Below, piece by piece: positions 11,157 through 22,891 of a stretch of DNA of 64,000 bases. A model generated the notes under the pieces. That model ran no database searches and was not told the DNA's origin. It worked only from the letters and a program-made list of their open reading frames with translations. Both the position numbers and the translations under genes were made by a program. The stretch comes from Gyrodactylus bullatarudis (lineage: Eukaryota; Platyhelminthes; Monogenea; Gyrodactylidea; Gyrodactylidae). Where the stretch lies: contig SSNU01000021.1 in NCBI GenBank assembly GCA_012064415.1, positions 9,217-73,216 of the forward strand, in the 5' to 3' direction. How positions within the stretch are numbered: the stretch's first letter is position 1; every line of letters starts with the position of its first letter.

Positions 11157-11441
11157 CAACTCACCAGTTTGGGTCAACATTCAGATTCATCCTCGTTGGT
11201 GAGGAGACACCTGGTTGATTAGAATTCGAACCCGGATTACAGAGGCTGGTGCATCTAGTTCTATTTGTGCTTTTGCCAGTAAGGAACATTTTCTCATTCG
11301 AGACCTGATTCTCACGCAAGAGACTTTTCAAGCAGGTTGACGCTGTAGAAATAAAATTAATTTTATCGTCTACTCTTCCTTCATTGAAAAAATGGTGTCA
11401 AAATGAATTTTATTTTCAAATCAAAACAGAAAATCGATTAT

Positions 11442-11669
11442 CTATACGATAAATCCATTTAAATATTTTATCTTCTTTAATCTCCCTAGTGATTTGAGAA
11501 CTGAGAAGAAATAGTAAACACACGCAAAAGCTAAGCAGTATGTTGTTATTTGAGCTATTGAGTGTAATTCGTTTGCCTGCCTCATAAATGTCGTATCGAG
11601 TAAAGAACTGATTTTATACAAGCCCCAACCTCTTTCACTCAATGCTCTCGAATGATTGAACCAATCCAT
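11442..11669 (-). CDS. Small single-pass membrane protein, unknown
   Basis: A 75-residue ATG-started frame. Residues 1-35 are amphipathic and polar, residues about 40-60 form one hydrophobic segment (TTYCLAFACVYYFFSVL), and the end is basic then hydrophobic (RLKKIKYLNGFIV). An AATAAA lies about 30 bases after the stop on the minus strand (near 11410), which supports a real short transcript. I do not recognise the family; small mitochondrial or ER membrane proteins can look like this. Confidence 0.45.
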   Translation of the reverse strand: MDWFNHSRALSERGWGLYKISSLLDTTFMRQANELHSIAQITTYCLAFACVYYFFSVLKSLGRLKKIKYLNGFIV

Positions 11670-12417
11670 AATTTTAGATGGGAACCGGTGAAATATGAGC
11701 TTTATTATTAATACTAAATATTCACTAGAATTTTAATCCTCTTGATGAATATATTTTATTAGAAACCGAGAATTTATTTCCAGCGAGGGAAATAATTTTC
11801 ATTTTAAAATCAGAAAGCTTATAATCTCAGTTTTACAGTTTACACAGATCTATGACCAATGGAACTGTGTTATTTTAGCCTCAGAGAATCCCAAGTTTAC
11901 CTCTCATTCGAGAGGAGATTTATTAATATCCTGGCACTTGAGGTGAAAAATTCACAATTCTTGATCATTAATTTTTTTTGTTAGAAAATTTTATTCAATA
12001 TTAATATATAATTAACATAAACATAGTAATCAGGAAAAGCATTATTAAAATAAAGGTTTTCTGCATCTTGGGCATCTTGTAAATATAGAATGAATTAGAT
12101 ATAATCTGGTTGGATTTGAAACACTTGTAATGAAGATAAATGGGCCATTAGAGAATTTTCAATAAACATTCTAGAGTTAGTGGAGATTAGAATATAAAAG
12201 ACTCTTATTATAGTCAAGTTTAGATCGGATATGTGACATAACGGATTTTATACTAGAGAGATTATTACATTCACATAATTTATATTTACTATCTATCTAT
12301 CATATTATAAGCTGAGAGTAGATAATGGTCTTCTTAAATTGTAGAAATTTTCAACTAATTGAGATGAGTTAATAAAAGTTTTCACAATTATAGCATATCT
12401 TCATAACCAAAGGGGAT

Positions 12418-12753
12418 TTAATGAAATGCGAAATTCTTACAATTTTTCATTTGATTTGAATTAAAGTCTGATGGAATTCGATTTATCGTCTGAAGTTGTC
12501 GATTAGGAGAAATGATGAAGGACCTGGTTTTACTCTGGTTCTCATCCCTGATATTGATCCATTGCTTCAAGAGTAGATCATAATCGGAGAGCTTTTGGTT
12601 CTTCAAATTCTCAATAAATTCCATTTCATCATTACCGTCAACATTGAAAATGTGTGCTTCCAATTTCTTGAATAAAAGAATAATTTTTTCATTTGATAAT
12701 TTTGTCCAATCAAAAATACAGTATACATTGGAAAGAAACCAAGACTGATTCAA
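12418..12753 (-). CDS. Possible exon or small gene, unknown
   Basis: A 111-codon open minus-strand frame whose first listed codon is TTG. The frame is open back to a TAA about 15 bases upstream, with an AG in between that could be a splice acceptor. The product is mixed alpha-helical in composition (IFDWTKLSNEKIILLFKKLE, MEFIENLKNQKLSDYDLLLK) with a Ser/Asn-rich tail. No family is recognised. It looks coding, but its 5' partner was not found. Confidence 0.4.
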   Translation of the reverse strand: MNQSWFLSNVYCIFDWTKLSNEKIILLFKKLEAHIFNVDGNDEMEFIENLKNQKLSDYDLLLKQWINIRDENQSKTRSFIISPNRQLQTINRIPSDFNSNQMKNCKNFAFH

Positions 12754-12944
12754 CTCAGAATTCTTTTACTTTAACACCAGCTGTACATTTGAGTCGTTTA
12801 GAAAAGAGTAATTTTTAAAGTCATGAAAAAATACACCTAGTTAATACAACTAAAAGCTCTGTAAGGTGAGAAAAGTTGTGAAAAGTATTGTTTTTGGTTT
12901 TTAAAAAGGTGTGAAAAATCTTTTTTCTCCAGAACTTCTTCCCT

Positions 12945-13090
12945 TCCTGAGATAAATGTTCAGAGACATTGGTTTTAAGCTGAGCTACCGATGCCATAAG
13001 GGAATTAGAAATAAGTAGATGTCAGATTATTTCACAAATAAAGATCTCTATTTCGGGCATACTCATCAGTACATCTACTTATTTCTAATT
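12945..13090. repeat. Dispersed repeat shared with 62335-62480
   Basis: The segment with gctgagctaccgatg and atttcacaaataaag, ending in atactcatcagt, is clearly related to 62360-62470. It contains an inverted pair (aattagaaataagtagatgt / acatctacttatttctaatt), suggesting a hairpin-forming element. Confidence 0.6.
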
Positions 13091-13299
13091 CTTCCCTTCC
13101 ATCCCACAGAGATGATGTAATATAAGAAATATACGCTGGTATGAAGATTGGAATTTATGATTTTCACAAAAAACTCAATTTTTTCAATTCTAGATCAAAA
13201 ATTTTGTTTTATCGGAATCCTAAATACCAACTTTTGAGTTCGTTCTTGTGATGAAAGTAGGCCATGTCATCTAGATTTCATAAGTTCTTTATCAAATTC

Positions 13300-13910
13300 T
13301 AAACATAAAGATATTTATGTTAAAGTTTATAAAGAATATTTCTTTAATCCGTACATTTATGCTGTCATTTCAAGTGTTTTTGTTTTTTTCCTTAAACGGT
13401 CTTAAAATAGGCTATACTCAATAAAAGCAATTGGAAATGTATATTCCTTATGTAATAGTACAAATATGACGATAAGGACCAATATTCTTATGTACTTGAA
13501 AACCATCTACTTGAGCAGATCAGCTATTAAATTACATCAAAACAACGTAAATTGAAGTTTTGAGTATCATCTTAAGGGGAAAATGAGTATAGAGACAGTA
13601 TGTATGATGGGAAATTACATTTAAGACAGATCTCAATCACTACAGAGTAGAGATATATTCAAAACCATATGCGAAGTTCTCAAAGCATCATCAGTGGTAT
13701 TGCTTTAGGGATGATAAAAGTTAATAATTTACAATGAAAGAAATAGCAAAAGATGAATAAAATTAGAATGATATGTAAGGACGTACATATAAAATTACGT
13801 GAATCTCTATCGTATAATAGAACACATAGATTGAGTTTGTATAGATTAATAAAGAATTTCTCTTTAACTCATACATCTATACTGTCATCACTTGGGTTTT
13901 TGGACAAAAT
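13300..13910. repeat. Direct repeat pair
   Basis: Bases about 13318-13380 and 13835-13895 share a diverged motif (taataaagaat / atttctttaa, tacatctatactgtcat). No coding signal was seen between them. Confidence 0.45.
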
Positions 13911-14866
13911 GGAAAAGTCTTGAACAATAATATAAAAATATTTTGTCTATTATAAGTAGGGCCTCAAAAATAGTACCTAATAAAATAAGAAATAAACTGA
14001 AAAATAAGAAGAAAATAGTACTTTAGAGTAAATTCTTGTAAATTCTTGAAGTATTCAAATCTTGTGTCATCAAAATTTCTGATTTTTTTGTCAAATTTTT
14101 TCCCCATTTAACTGTTATTTTACAAAATAACTCCTTATAGTTTAAATTTTTAATTCGATGGAAAATTATTTGACTTGCTATCAGCTTACACGATGAAATA
14201 CTTCTAGCTCAGGAATCTAGTTACTCATTCATCAAACATTTTGATTGGTTGTTTACTAGTTGAAGAATACTATACTCTGAGACTTGATTCAGAAAAATAG
14301 TACAAAAAAGTACTGGGACCACAATTTAGTGCAGAAATAGTACCAGTTATCTTTAAATTGGAATAAGATGGGCAGATATTTTCTTCAGATTATTGCAACT
14401 CAGTCAGTCCTTTGTCTAGAGTAAAAATAGTGGCCATAATTATAAGTAGTCATTTATTAATTTAAAATATTTTTTATGCTTCAAAACAACCAACATTTAG
14501 GATGTAATATTCGTGCTAGAATCGTAATTCAATCTTGGCCTTCTCTTAATCATCAGGTAAAACAAAAAGAATAAAAATTTTAATTCATTTCCAGCATGTA
14601 ATGAGAGTACAAAGATAGATTAGCTTCATGAGTACAAGAGTTTTATGCATGATTTTTCCCATGCATGTTAAAAGAGAAATGGTGGGAGAATAAATTTTTC
14701 ACTTTCACCAGGGAACTGTGAAAGCCCCGAAATTTAACTCCAATGAAATTCTCGCAAGTGCAAGTAAGATATTATTTCTCTGGTGGGGAAAAGGTCAAAG
14801 AGAAATTAATACTTTTCTAAATTTTACAACAGGAAACTATCGATTAGTAATACTAATTTAGTATAC

Positions 14867-15325
14867 TAGACTTGGATGAAATTTCGTAAAACTGATTAAA
14901 CCGCCTGTAATTTTGTTTAAATAATCTTTGGGCTATTTCTAAATCATTCCACCATGTCTGGCTGAGTCAACTCTTTTAATGATTCTTGTATCATATAAAC
15001 AAAATTTCGGAAATTTTCAAATTTTGAACGTTCTTAATATTCTCTTGATTTATATTTTCATTAAAAATGTCCTAATCTCTTACATTCAAAATCCAAGATA
15101 TGAAAAACAATTTAAATAAAAATTTAAACTATTTATAACTGCATAAAATTAATAAAATCGAATATAATTAACAAAAATTAAAATAAAAAACGTTCAAAAT
15201 TTGAAAATTTTCGAAATTTTTAAAAATAAGATCCAAGAATCATTTAAAGAGTTGACTCAGCCAGACATGGTGGAATGATTCAGAAATAGCGTTTTTATCA
15301 GTTTTACGAAATTTCATCAAAGTCT
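14867..15325. mobile_element. Palindromic MITE, TAGACTTGG family
   Basis: The left end begins tagacttggatgaaatttcg and the right end carries its near reverse complement (cgaaatttcatcaaagtcta). The arms are about 150-180 bases and meet in an AT-rich middle. Related copies are at 46149-46614 (full) and 54072-54226 (one arm). It has no protein-coding capacity. This is a non-autonomous foldback DNA transposon. Confidence 0.8.
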
Positions 15326-16527
15326 AATCTATAGGGTATTACATTTTTATTTGGGAATCTTTAAGCTAATCCTTAGAGATGAATTTATCGGGCTAATGTT
15401 ATCGATAGGGCCTCAAAAAGATTTTCACAGAGTGTTCTTTATTCCTTATGTAGCTCAGGGGAAAAAATCAAGAAGATACAATTTTATATTTGATGCTTCC
15501 AATATATTCTTCATGTTCCGCAAATGCCGTTTTGGAAAACTAAATTTAAAAATTTTCGTTCATTTTTTGCCATATTGGCCGGATTTATCAAGGGGTATTC
15601 AGAATGTACATTCAATAGTATTTTTATGTGAAAGTCTGATCTAAGAAGATAATAATAGCCTGTCCAATAATTCCAAATTTCTCATTTCTCATAGTAAAAT
15701 TCATTGACATCTGTCTGACCCTACTGAATAGCTTTCAGTAGGTAACACTTGTGAGTAGTATATAATAAAGCCTATCAATTTAAAAAGGATATGAAATGAA
15801 TGAGGTTTTTCGCATCACCATTGACTTTATAGATTTTCGTTATTGATTAATCGATAATGATCAATCATTTTATTTTATTAACTCATGTTTGAGATATACA
15901 AGCTGATTGTAGAAAAGAAGAGTGAGAAAAATTAATATTTGCCAAAATATAGATATTAAATCTCGATTGAGAAAAACACTCGATTCTAAGAAGAAATTTT
16001 AATGGAAATTTGCCCAAGGGCTGTACTAATTTCCTGTTCACATGCATTGCATAGCATGAATATCACCTCTATTTTACTCGATATTTTCAGGCATCAACTT
16101 GGAAATGTCAATTAAAAATGATGGAATAATATATTCTACAAAATGAAAAGATAAGCCAAAGAAATTTATGTATTCTATTTGTCTATACACACTCTAATCT
16201 AATATTATAATATATGATGTATAATCTTTCAAAGAAATTTTACACATTTCATTGATTTAGCCTTTATTGAATGAATAGACAAGATGTCTGACGTCTATGT
16301 TTGTATGTCCGAGATACAACTATTCATTGTAGAAAAATATGGTTTATGGTTTTGAAAAATCATATTGAATGAGACATTGTAACTTCTTCAAGACAAATAA
16401 ACACTGAATCAATTACTACTACAAGACGTAAAAAATCAAAGATGATAACTAAAAATTTTGGAATACATTGAAATTGTAGCAGATAGAGATTACAAGTGCA
16501 TATTTAAAATTTTATTTCTAATGGCTA

Positions 16528-16929
16528 CAGGTAAAACCTCCTGAAAGTAGAACAGATTAATATTAATCGGGATAGTATGCTTATTATATAGGGTTTTTTG
16601 GGGAGAAGACTAGTGTCGTTTCATTGGTCAGTCCCTATAGACCAATCAGAGTCGAGTATATATTTTCATAATTTTCTGAAGTCATTTTGATCTGCAAGAT
16701 AAATCTTTTTACATGAATGAAAAGAGAATTCTTCGGGCTATCTCAAACATTAAAAATAATTATCCTAGGATACTGAATAAAAAACTTCTTTATTTAATTT
16801 TTTTAGATAACATGACTAGCACCATTCGGAAGAGGAAAAAAAAGTTATGTACATTGTCAAATCAATTATATAATAAGCATACTATCCCGATTAATATTAA
16901 TCTGTTCTACTTTCAGGGGGTTTTACCTG
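16528..16929. mobile_element. MITE with CAGGTAAAACC ends and TA target duplication
   Basis: This 402-bp element starts CAGGTAAAACC and ends GGTTTTACCTG, with TA on both outer sides (16526-16527 and 16930-16931). The inverted repeats extend about 65 bases (gaacagattaatattaatcg on one arm and its complement on the other). TA duplication is typical of Tc1/mariner-type transposition. The open frame inside it is not a gene. Confidence 0.85.
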
Positions 16930-17639
16930 TATCGTATTTTAACAGTTGAAAGTTGTGGGGATTTGATAGAATTTTAGTAGAATTTGATGCTCTGATTTCT
17001 GCATATGAATTTTTTCAAGCATAAAGGATAAGAAAATAAAATTGAATAAATTTTAAATTAGAAAAAACTATTCACGATCAATTTGATAAATCACAAGTTT
17101 TGCTTTATATCGTCACAAGAGCCGTTTGATCATAAAAAGTGCAAACAAATTTTTAGATCCAATTTCTGACAAAATTTGCAAATCAATTACAAAACAGTTT
17201 TCATCTATGGAAATCAGCGCATAAAATGTCGAAAATACAAAATGAGGTGAGTTTGAAATTTGTTTTTACAGTGTTTCTTTAGCACGAATGGCCATTAGGA
17301 ATGCAAAGCTAAATTATGAAAATTTCAAATCTTTCTATATTGAAAGAAGTCATACTAAAGAGTCATTAAAAACCAGAAAAGTATCAAATTGGTCAAGAAC
17401 ACAAATAAAAGTTCAGAGGAATCGGTTATTATGATGAGAAATCAAAAAATTTGAATTTTCCTCTATTGATATTACCAGAAAGGATTCTGAATTCGAATTG
17501 TAATTTTTCAGGATCACCAATATTACGATTGAAATATTCACGTAAATTTTAAAATACGTTCGAAAATTCACATGAAATCAAAATTTTAAAAGTAGTATTA
17601 AAATAATGATAAAAGTTGAAGAAATTAGAATAAATGTAA

Positions 17640-17820
17640 GCTGAAAAAAACACCAAAACTCTCCGATAAATAGCAACAGTGAAAAAGCTTACATAGGCCA
17701 AGGTAGTTGAAGGTTATAAGAATAATTATTTTATCATTATAAAAGAGACACTACTGATGAACCTATGAGAAATTTAAATTTGGTGTTAATACACCCTTTT
17801 TCTACCTTCCAGATCACCAA
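17640..17820. repeat. Second copy of repeat family R1
   Basis: Bases 17638-17690 are the near reverse complement of 3-55, and 17740-17815 match 244-320 directly. The shared pieces therefore have different relative orientation in the two places, suggesting a rearranged or composite element. Confidence 0.6.
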
Positions 17821-17829
17821 TAGACAAAT

Positions 17830-20140
17830 ACACCAATTATCACTATTCGGTCATTGAAAGAATCGTCAATTTGAACTGTTCTTGTGTCATTCTGGTTTAT
17901 AAATTTTCATGCAGTAAAACAGGTCGAAAATAAGAAGTTGACCATTTTCGTTCACCTTGTCTAGTGATGGTTCTGAAAAATAACGTCTGATCCCTCTCAC
18001 ATCTTTATTGGAAATAACTGCTTATGGTTATCCCCGGAAAGAGGAATGACTTTCATGATTAATTAATCTAGCGAATAGTTAGTTTCATGTTTTATAGAGT
18101 AATTAATTGGCCGGTAAAAAGTCGAAATTTGCTAATTTTAGACATAGAGTAAACAGCTCATTTTAGTTCTAATGATATTCACAGTTTCGATTAATATTTT
18201 TTTATAAGCGAGATAAAATGTCGAAAATCCTTGAATTGTCGATAAAAGTCCATATTTTAACTTGGTCAATCCCTTAAATTCATCTACTGTGAAGAATCTT
18301 CTCAGACAATTTCTAGTTTCAATTCCATCTAATGAAAATAAAAGAAAGAAACCAATTTTATAGTATTTTTTTATCTACTAGCATAAATAATGCCTACTCT
18401 CACACTAATGTGGTTGGTATGTTTGAAGCGGACTTTTTCAAATAAATTCAAGACTGGCAATCTAGAAATGCGATTTTATAATGCTATTAAATCATGTTTT
18501 CTATTGAAATAATAATTTTTAAGATAAATACATCCAGATCTGAACCAGCAAAGACTAATTCTTGAATACAAAATTTTAAAACCGATTTTTATTTGATATT
18601 TGATCGATTATAGAATCGATTCAAAGAATAATAACTTGATAATTTAGAAGAAACTGATCCTCCTCATTTCATCTGTCTGCTTTTCCATAATTTCTTTCAA
18701 AGTGAAAGAATAAAGCCAAGAAAAAAGTATTCAGAATCAGATAGAGAGATCAATAATCATGTATAATCCGATGTGCCTGTAGATTAAGACAGGGGGGGGG
18801 GAATGAATGAAAATAGACGTATGTAGATCGAATATTACAACATCAACTGGGATACTGTACTGGGAATGTACTGTATCAAGAATGGAAGGAGAATTATTAT
18901 TTGAGTATGAAAATAAACAAATTGTTTACTCATGTTAGAATCATAAATTGATATTTAAAAAAAATATTATATGGTCCAGAAAAAAAAAGATCAAAAATTA
19001 GTCTTATTAACCTTATTGAGACGATAAGAAAACCAATCGAGAAAAAGCCTCAAAATTAATAAAAAACGATTTTATAGGGAATTCTATTCAATAAGGATTT
19101 TATTGATCCGATCTAAGAAAGTCAATTTTCTATTGAATATCCCATCTACTAACAAGTAGATGAAAACTAATTCTTACTAATATTGGTTATTATAACCAGG
19201 TAAATATCTCTTTGGGACATTATTTGTTATTTTTGAGATTTTTTGAGCGTAAATTATAGATAGATTATGTGAGATTGTTTGGATCTGCGTAATAACTATA
19301 TAGGGCGAACCTCACACGAAAGAGTTAAAACCTCTAAATTATAGAATTCTCAGCCATCGTCCGATAAGTTTGTCTAGCTAGTGAAGAAGGCGTGTGAAGA
19401 GAATGACCATCGAAACGTTTGTATAACTGATGGCTACGAATTCTAATGTTGACTCAGGTTTTAATAAATTTTATTCTTATATGAAAATCCTACTAATAAA
19501 AGATTAAATTTATGGATTAACTTGAAATATTTCCACTCAAAATAAATGAAAACTATTGATTTTATATTCGACAGAATGTCAAATTACTTGGGCAAAAGAT
19601 TTTCAGAGTAGCTCCAAGATGAGACATTGAAAAGATTAATTATTATTTTCTATTGGAAAAGATCTGAGAATTGGATAAAATCATCTCAAGAATGAAAACT
19701 TTATTGTTTGGACGAGTAATTTTGGAAAAATAATTTAATCGATTAGTCAGGGTATAATTGATTTCTTGGTATTAAATTCGGGGCGATAAAAAATCGCATT
19801 TTCTGTTTTAATAAAAAATTTATTTATAACAATCATATTGTTCAGGACTTATTTCATATTTTAAATATTCAACTCTCAGCGAATCCAATTATAGGCGGAT
19901 TGTGTGAATAGCTAAAGACAAAAGAGAAGAAAATGCTTCTACTAATACCTGAGTAATGGAAAAGGCTAAGTTGGACAGTTACTCAAGTAGTGAGAATTTA
20001 TTTCTTATCAAGAGGAAGAGAAAGGAAAAAATCGCAAAATAAATCCCAAATTTATCTTGTTAGAAATAAAATTTTTATATTTTCCGAATAAGGAAAAGGA
20101 TACAAGCAAAATTTCAAATTTACTTCCCTTCTCAAAGCAC
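17830..20140. other. Gene-free repeat-bearing stretch
   Basis: No coding exon was seen on either strand, including in the stretch just downstream of the last clear bHLH-zip exon. A repeat related to 24826-24920 lies at 19021-19170, and a diverged inverted pair (gaattctcagccatc / gatggctacgaattc) lies around 19345-19445. There is a G run near 18792. Confidence 0.4.
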
Positions 20141-20144
20141 TCAC

Positions 20145-22735
20145 CTGAATGTGTTCCATGAGCTTGGCTATGACACTGCCGGCTATTTGGGCCTCTTGTT
20201 TCGATCGATTTAGGATGAGAATTTCCTCAAGTAAATAGCGTATATAGTCTACACTTGCCTTGAGTATACTGCCTTTATTCTTTTTATATTCCCCATGAGC
20301 AGTTGTTCTGGAAAATAAATATGTTTTTTGATCATATGGTTTAGCAAAATTTTAATTCAACAGGTATGATTACACGATAATGGTCATTCTACTTTTGATC
20401 TATAACCTTGAGAAATAGGCGTTCAAAAAAACGTTTTTAAAAAAATATCAATTTTCATTTAATTAATATAGCACTATTTAACGAATGATAGAGCTGAGAT
20501 TTTTGCATATTCCAGAAGATTAATAGATTTCCTATCGAATGAGTAGTAGGCAAAGTATTTCATGTGCTTTGGATGAATAATTATTCATAAATATAATATT
20601 GAGTTGATAAAATGATATGCGATAGAAACAACCATGTGCATATTTCACATTTTGAATGAAGACCAATGAAATCATTCTAATTAAGAAATGACATGTAACA
20701 AAGATCTATACTACAAAAGGTAGAAGGGGGGAAATACTTACGATTCTTTAAACATCTCTTCAGGAATAATCTCTCCCAATTCTGAAATTTGATTGTTAAT
20801 AAAGTCACGACGTTTCCTCTCAACTAAAAACAAAAGAAATTTAATCAGAAACACACAAATGACATGACAGAATTTTTTTTCAATTTAAAGAATTTAGGGA
20901 AAAACCCAAGAGTAGAAAAGATTCTTGTGATTCATTGGAAAATGAAAATTCTCGGCAATAAAGGCAAATCATGGGGCAGATTTGGTTTTGTTACAAACGA
21001 TTAGAAGAATGATATAATTCTAAGCTCATATATATTTTTTCATCAACATTTTTCGCCAAGATCATGTTGTCTACTTTAACCTTTCGAAGGAAAGAATTAA
21101 TTATTTTTAAAGTTACAAAAGTAAGTTCAAAATAATTGAGAATTTGAAGAATATCGAATATAAGTAAAAAGTTGATAAAAAAGTGTAATACTATCATTGA
21201 CCAAGAAAAATTACAGCCTTCATAAATCTGTAAAAGCTCACTCCGATTATGACTATCCTTCTTCGATCGATCACGTAACAATGCAGCAGTTTTTTCATCG
21301 ATCGTCTGATTCATCAGAACCTGGCCGGTCTGTGATGTGGAAATTTGCTTTAAACCACTAGCGTTATTATTACGAGATGATGATAGACCACTGTTTGAGT
21401 ACAAGGAAATAGTCCTATTGCTGTTGCTTTGAATTCGATTCGAGTTTAAATCAAACTTGAGTAGATGACTCTGCATTGGATTTTGAATGTTGGCATGGAG
21501 GTTGGGAAACTTTCTGAACATATTGCCAACCTTTTTTCAATTCAAGAGACAATATTAGTATAGCTAATCTGATTGACTAAAAGGTTAATCTTGAATTAGT
21601 CTATATCAATCAAGAGATATGAAGATAAATCTGGTTGATTTATCATAGTACAAGTCATTTGCACATGGTAGTTTGTGATTACTCTCTCAAAATGGTCTCA
21701 CATAAACCATTCAACTATACAAGAAGATAACAAGTGAATACGAGATTATCAAGCATAAACTTTAAAAGATTCCAAGTTTTCACCTCACGCTTGAGAGACA
21801 AGAATTAAAACAAGAAGAAACTACATTTCTTAGTCTGACTAGACTGATTAAGCGGACGATAAAATGGAAAAATCTATCTTTCTCACTATTGATTAAAGTT
21901 CATACAACTGATCAGTACAAGGTTAAGTTAGACTTTTATGAAGTGATAAATTAATAATGATTTTGGTTAGTCAGAAATGCACAAAAAGAAATGTATAACT
22001 TAGAGAAAAGTGAAATATTCACCAAATTTTGTGAATTTTTCCCATTTTGAGTGATATTTTTCTAAATAAAGAGAAATAAAAATCAATTTATGCTCTGTTT
22101 AACATTGATTAGCTCTAATTTGAATGATTTTGAATAATTTAACCATTAATATACGCACAAATTAACCAGAAATACTACATGTAAAGATAAAAACTTACAT
22201 CTTCTGGACAAGAAGAAGGCTTAAATTCAGAATTTTTGATGAGGATGCATTTTGATTTCGAATTGTTGAAATCCATTTCTCCAATGTGATCCACATGATC
22301 GCCTGGGTCCTGAGAACAAGATTGCTTTCAAGAATGTATAAGCTTACCATTTCATAAGTTTCAGTCTTGAGCTCATCTTGATTTATGTATGGAATTCCAT
22401 TCTCAGAAGGCTAATTGAAAAATTACTAGAAATGGTTTAATTTACGGAGGAAATATCAGATCCCGTAGGATAGTTCTGGAATCTTTCATCGTCATTTAGT
22501 ATAAGCTGAGAGAGTTGAGCATTTTTGAGATCTAGAAAAATCAATATTAATCAGAAATGAATTCACCATCAATTTTGTCTGAATTTATTGGAGCAGATGT
22601 GCTATAACAAGGTTGATCTATTTTCTGAGAGATAATTATTATTAGAGATTTTGGATAAAGTACTTGGTACAAGGGTTTATACGGCTTTTTGTCGAAGAAT
22701 TTAATCGATATAGATCCAGTTTCATTATTAGCCAT
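20145..22735 (-). CDS. bHLH-leucine zipper transcription factor (MiT/TFE-USF type)
   Basis: Eight phase-consistent exons on the minus strand: 22735-22664, 22624-22567, 22531-22446, 22410-22348, 22309-22199, 21530-21242, 20823-20742 and 20307-20145. The first four introns are 39, 35, 35 and 38 nt. The acidic, Asn/Ser-rich N-terminal region is followed by the basic region RDRSKKDSHNRIERKRRDF, with the His, Glu and Arg of E-box binders. Then come helix 1 and loop (NNQISELGEIIPEEM) and helix 2 (NKGSILKASVDYIRYL), ending in a zipper-like stretch. KGSILKASVDYIR is closest to MITF/TFEB/TFE3, while ERKRRDFINNQ is nearer USF. The 3' end is uncertain; the last clear exon ends with a GTGAGT donor and 9583-10041 is a candidate next exon. 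It is divergent from ETF-QO. Confidence 0.85.
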
Positions 22736-22891
22736 AATTATACATTCGATAGGGAAAATAAGTAACTCATTTATTAGTTCAAGTAATATTGAATTTTTGT
22801 TAAATCTGTCTATTTAAACATTTACTCTTTCATTCAAGCCAAAATTATTTTGTTTAAATTAAAAGGTTATTTAAAATCACGGATATAAAAG
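22736..22891. promoter_or_regulatory. Shared divergent promoter region
   Basis: Only 156 bases separate the start codons of the minus-strand bHLH-zip gene and the plus-strand ETF-QO gene, so both 5' UTRs and promoters must lie here or overlap the genes. No clear TATA box or E-box was identified. Confidence 0.5.

Noticed and set aside
11160..11340. Possible tRNA or tRNA-derived SINE on the minus strand (gggttcgaattc B-box-like, tggcaaaagc A-box-like, about 46 bases apart)
   Set aside because: The T-arm does not pair and no acceptor stem or cloverleaf could be drawn; no second clear copy was found.
16713..16949. 78-codon ORF
   Set aside because: It lies almost wholly within the MITE at 16528-16929 and runs through its terminal repeat.
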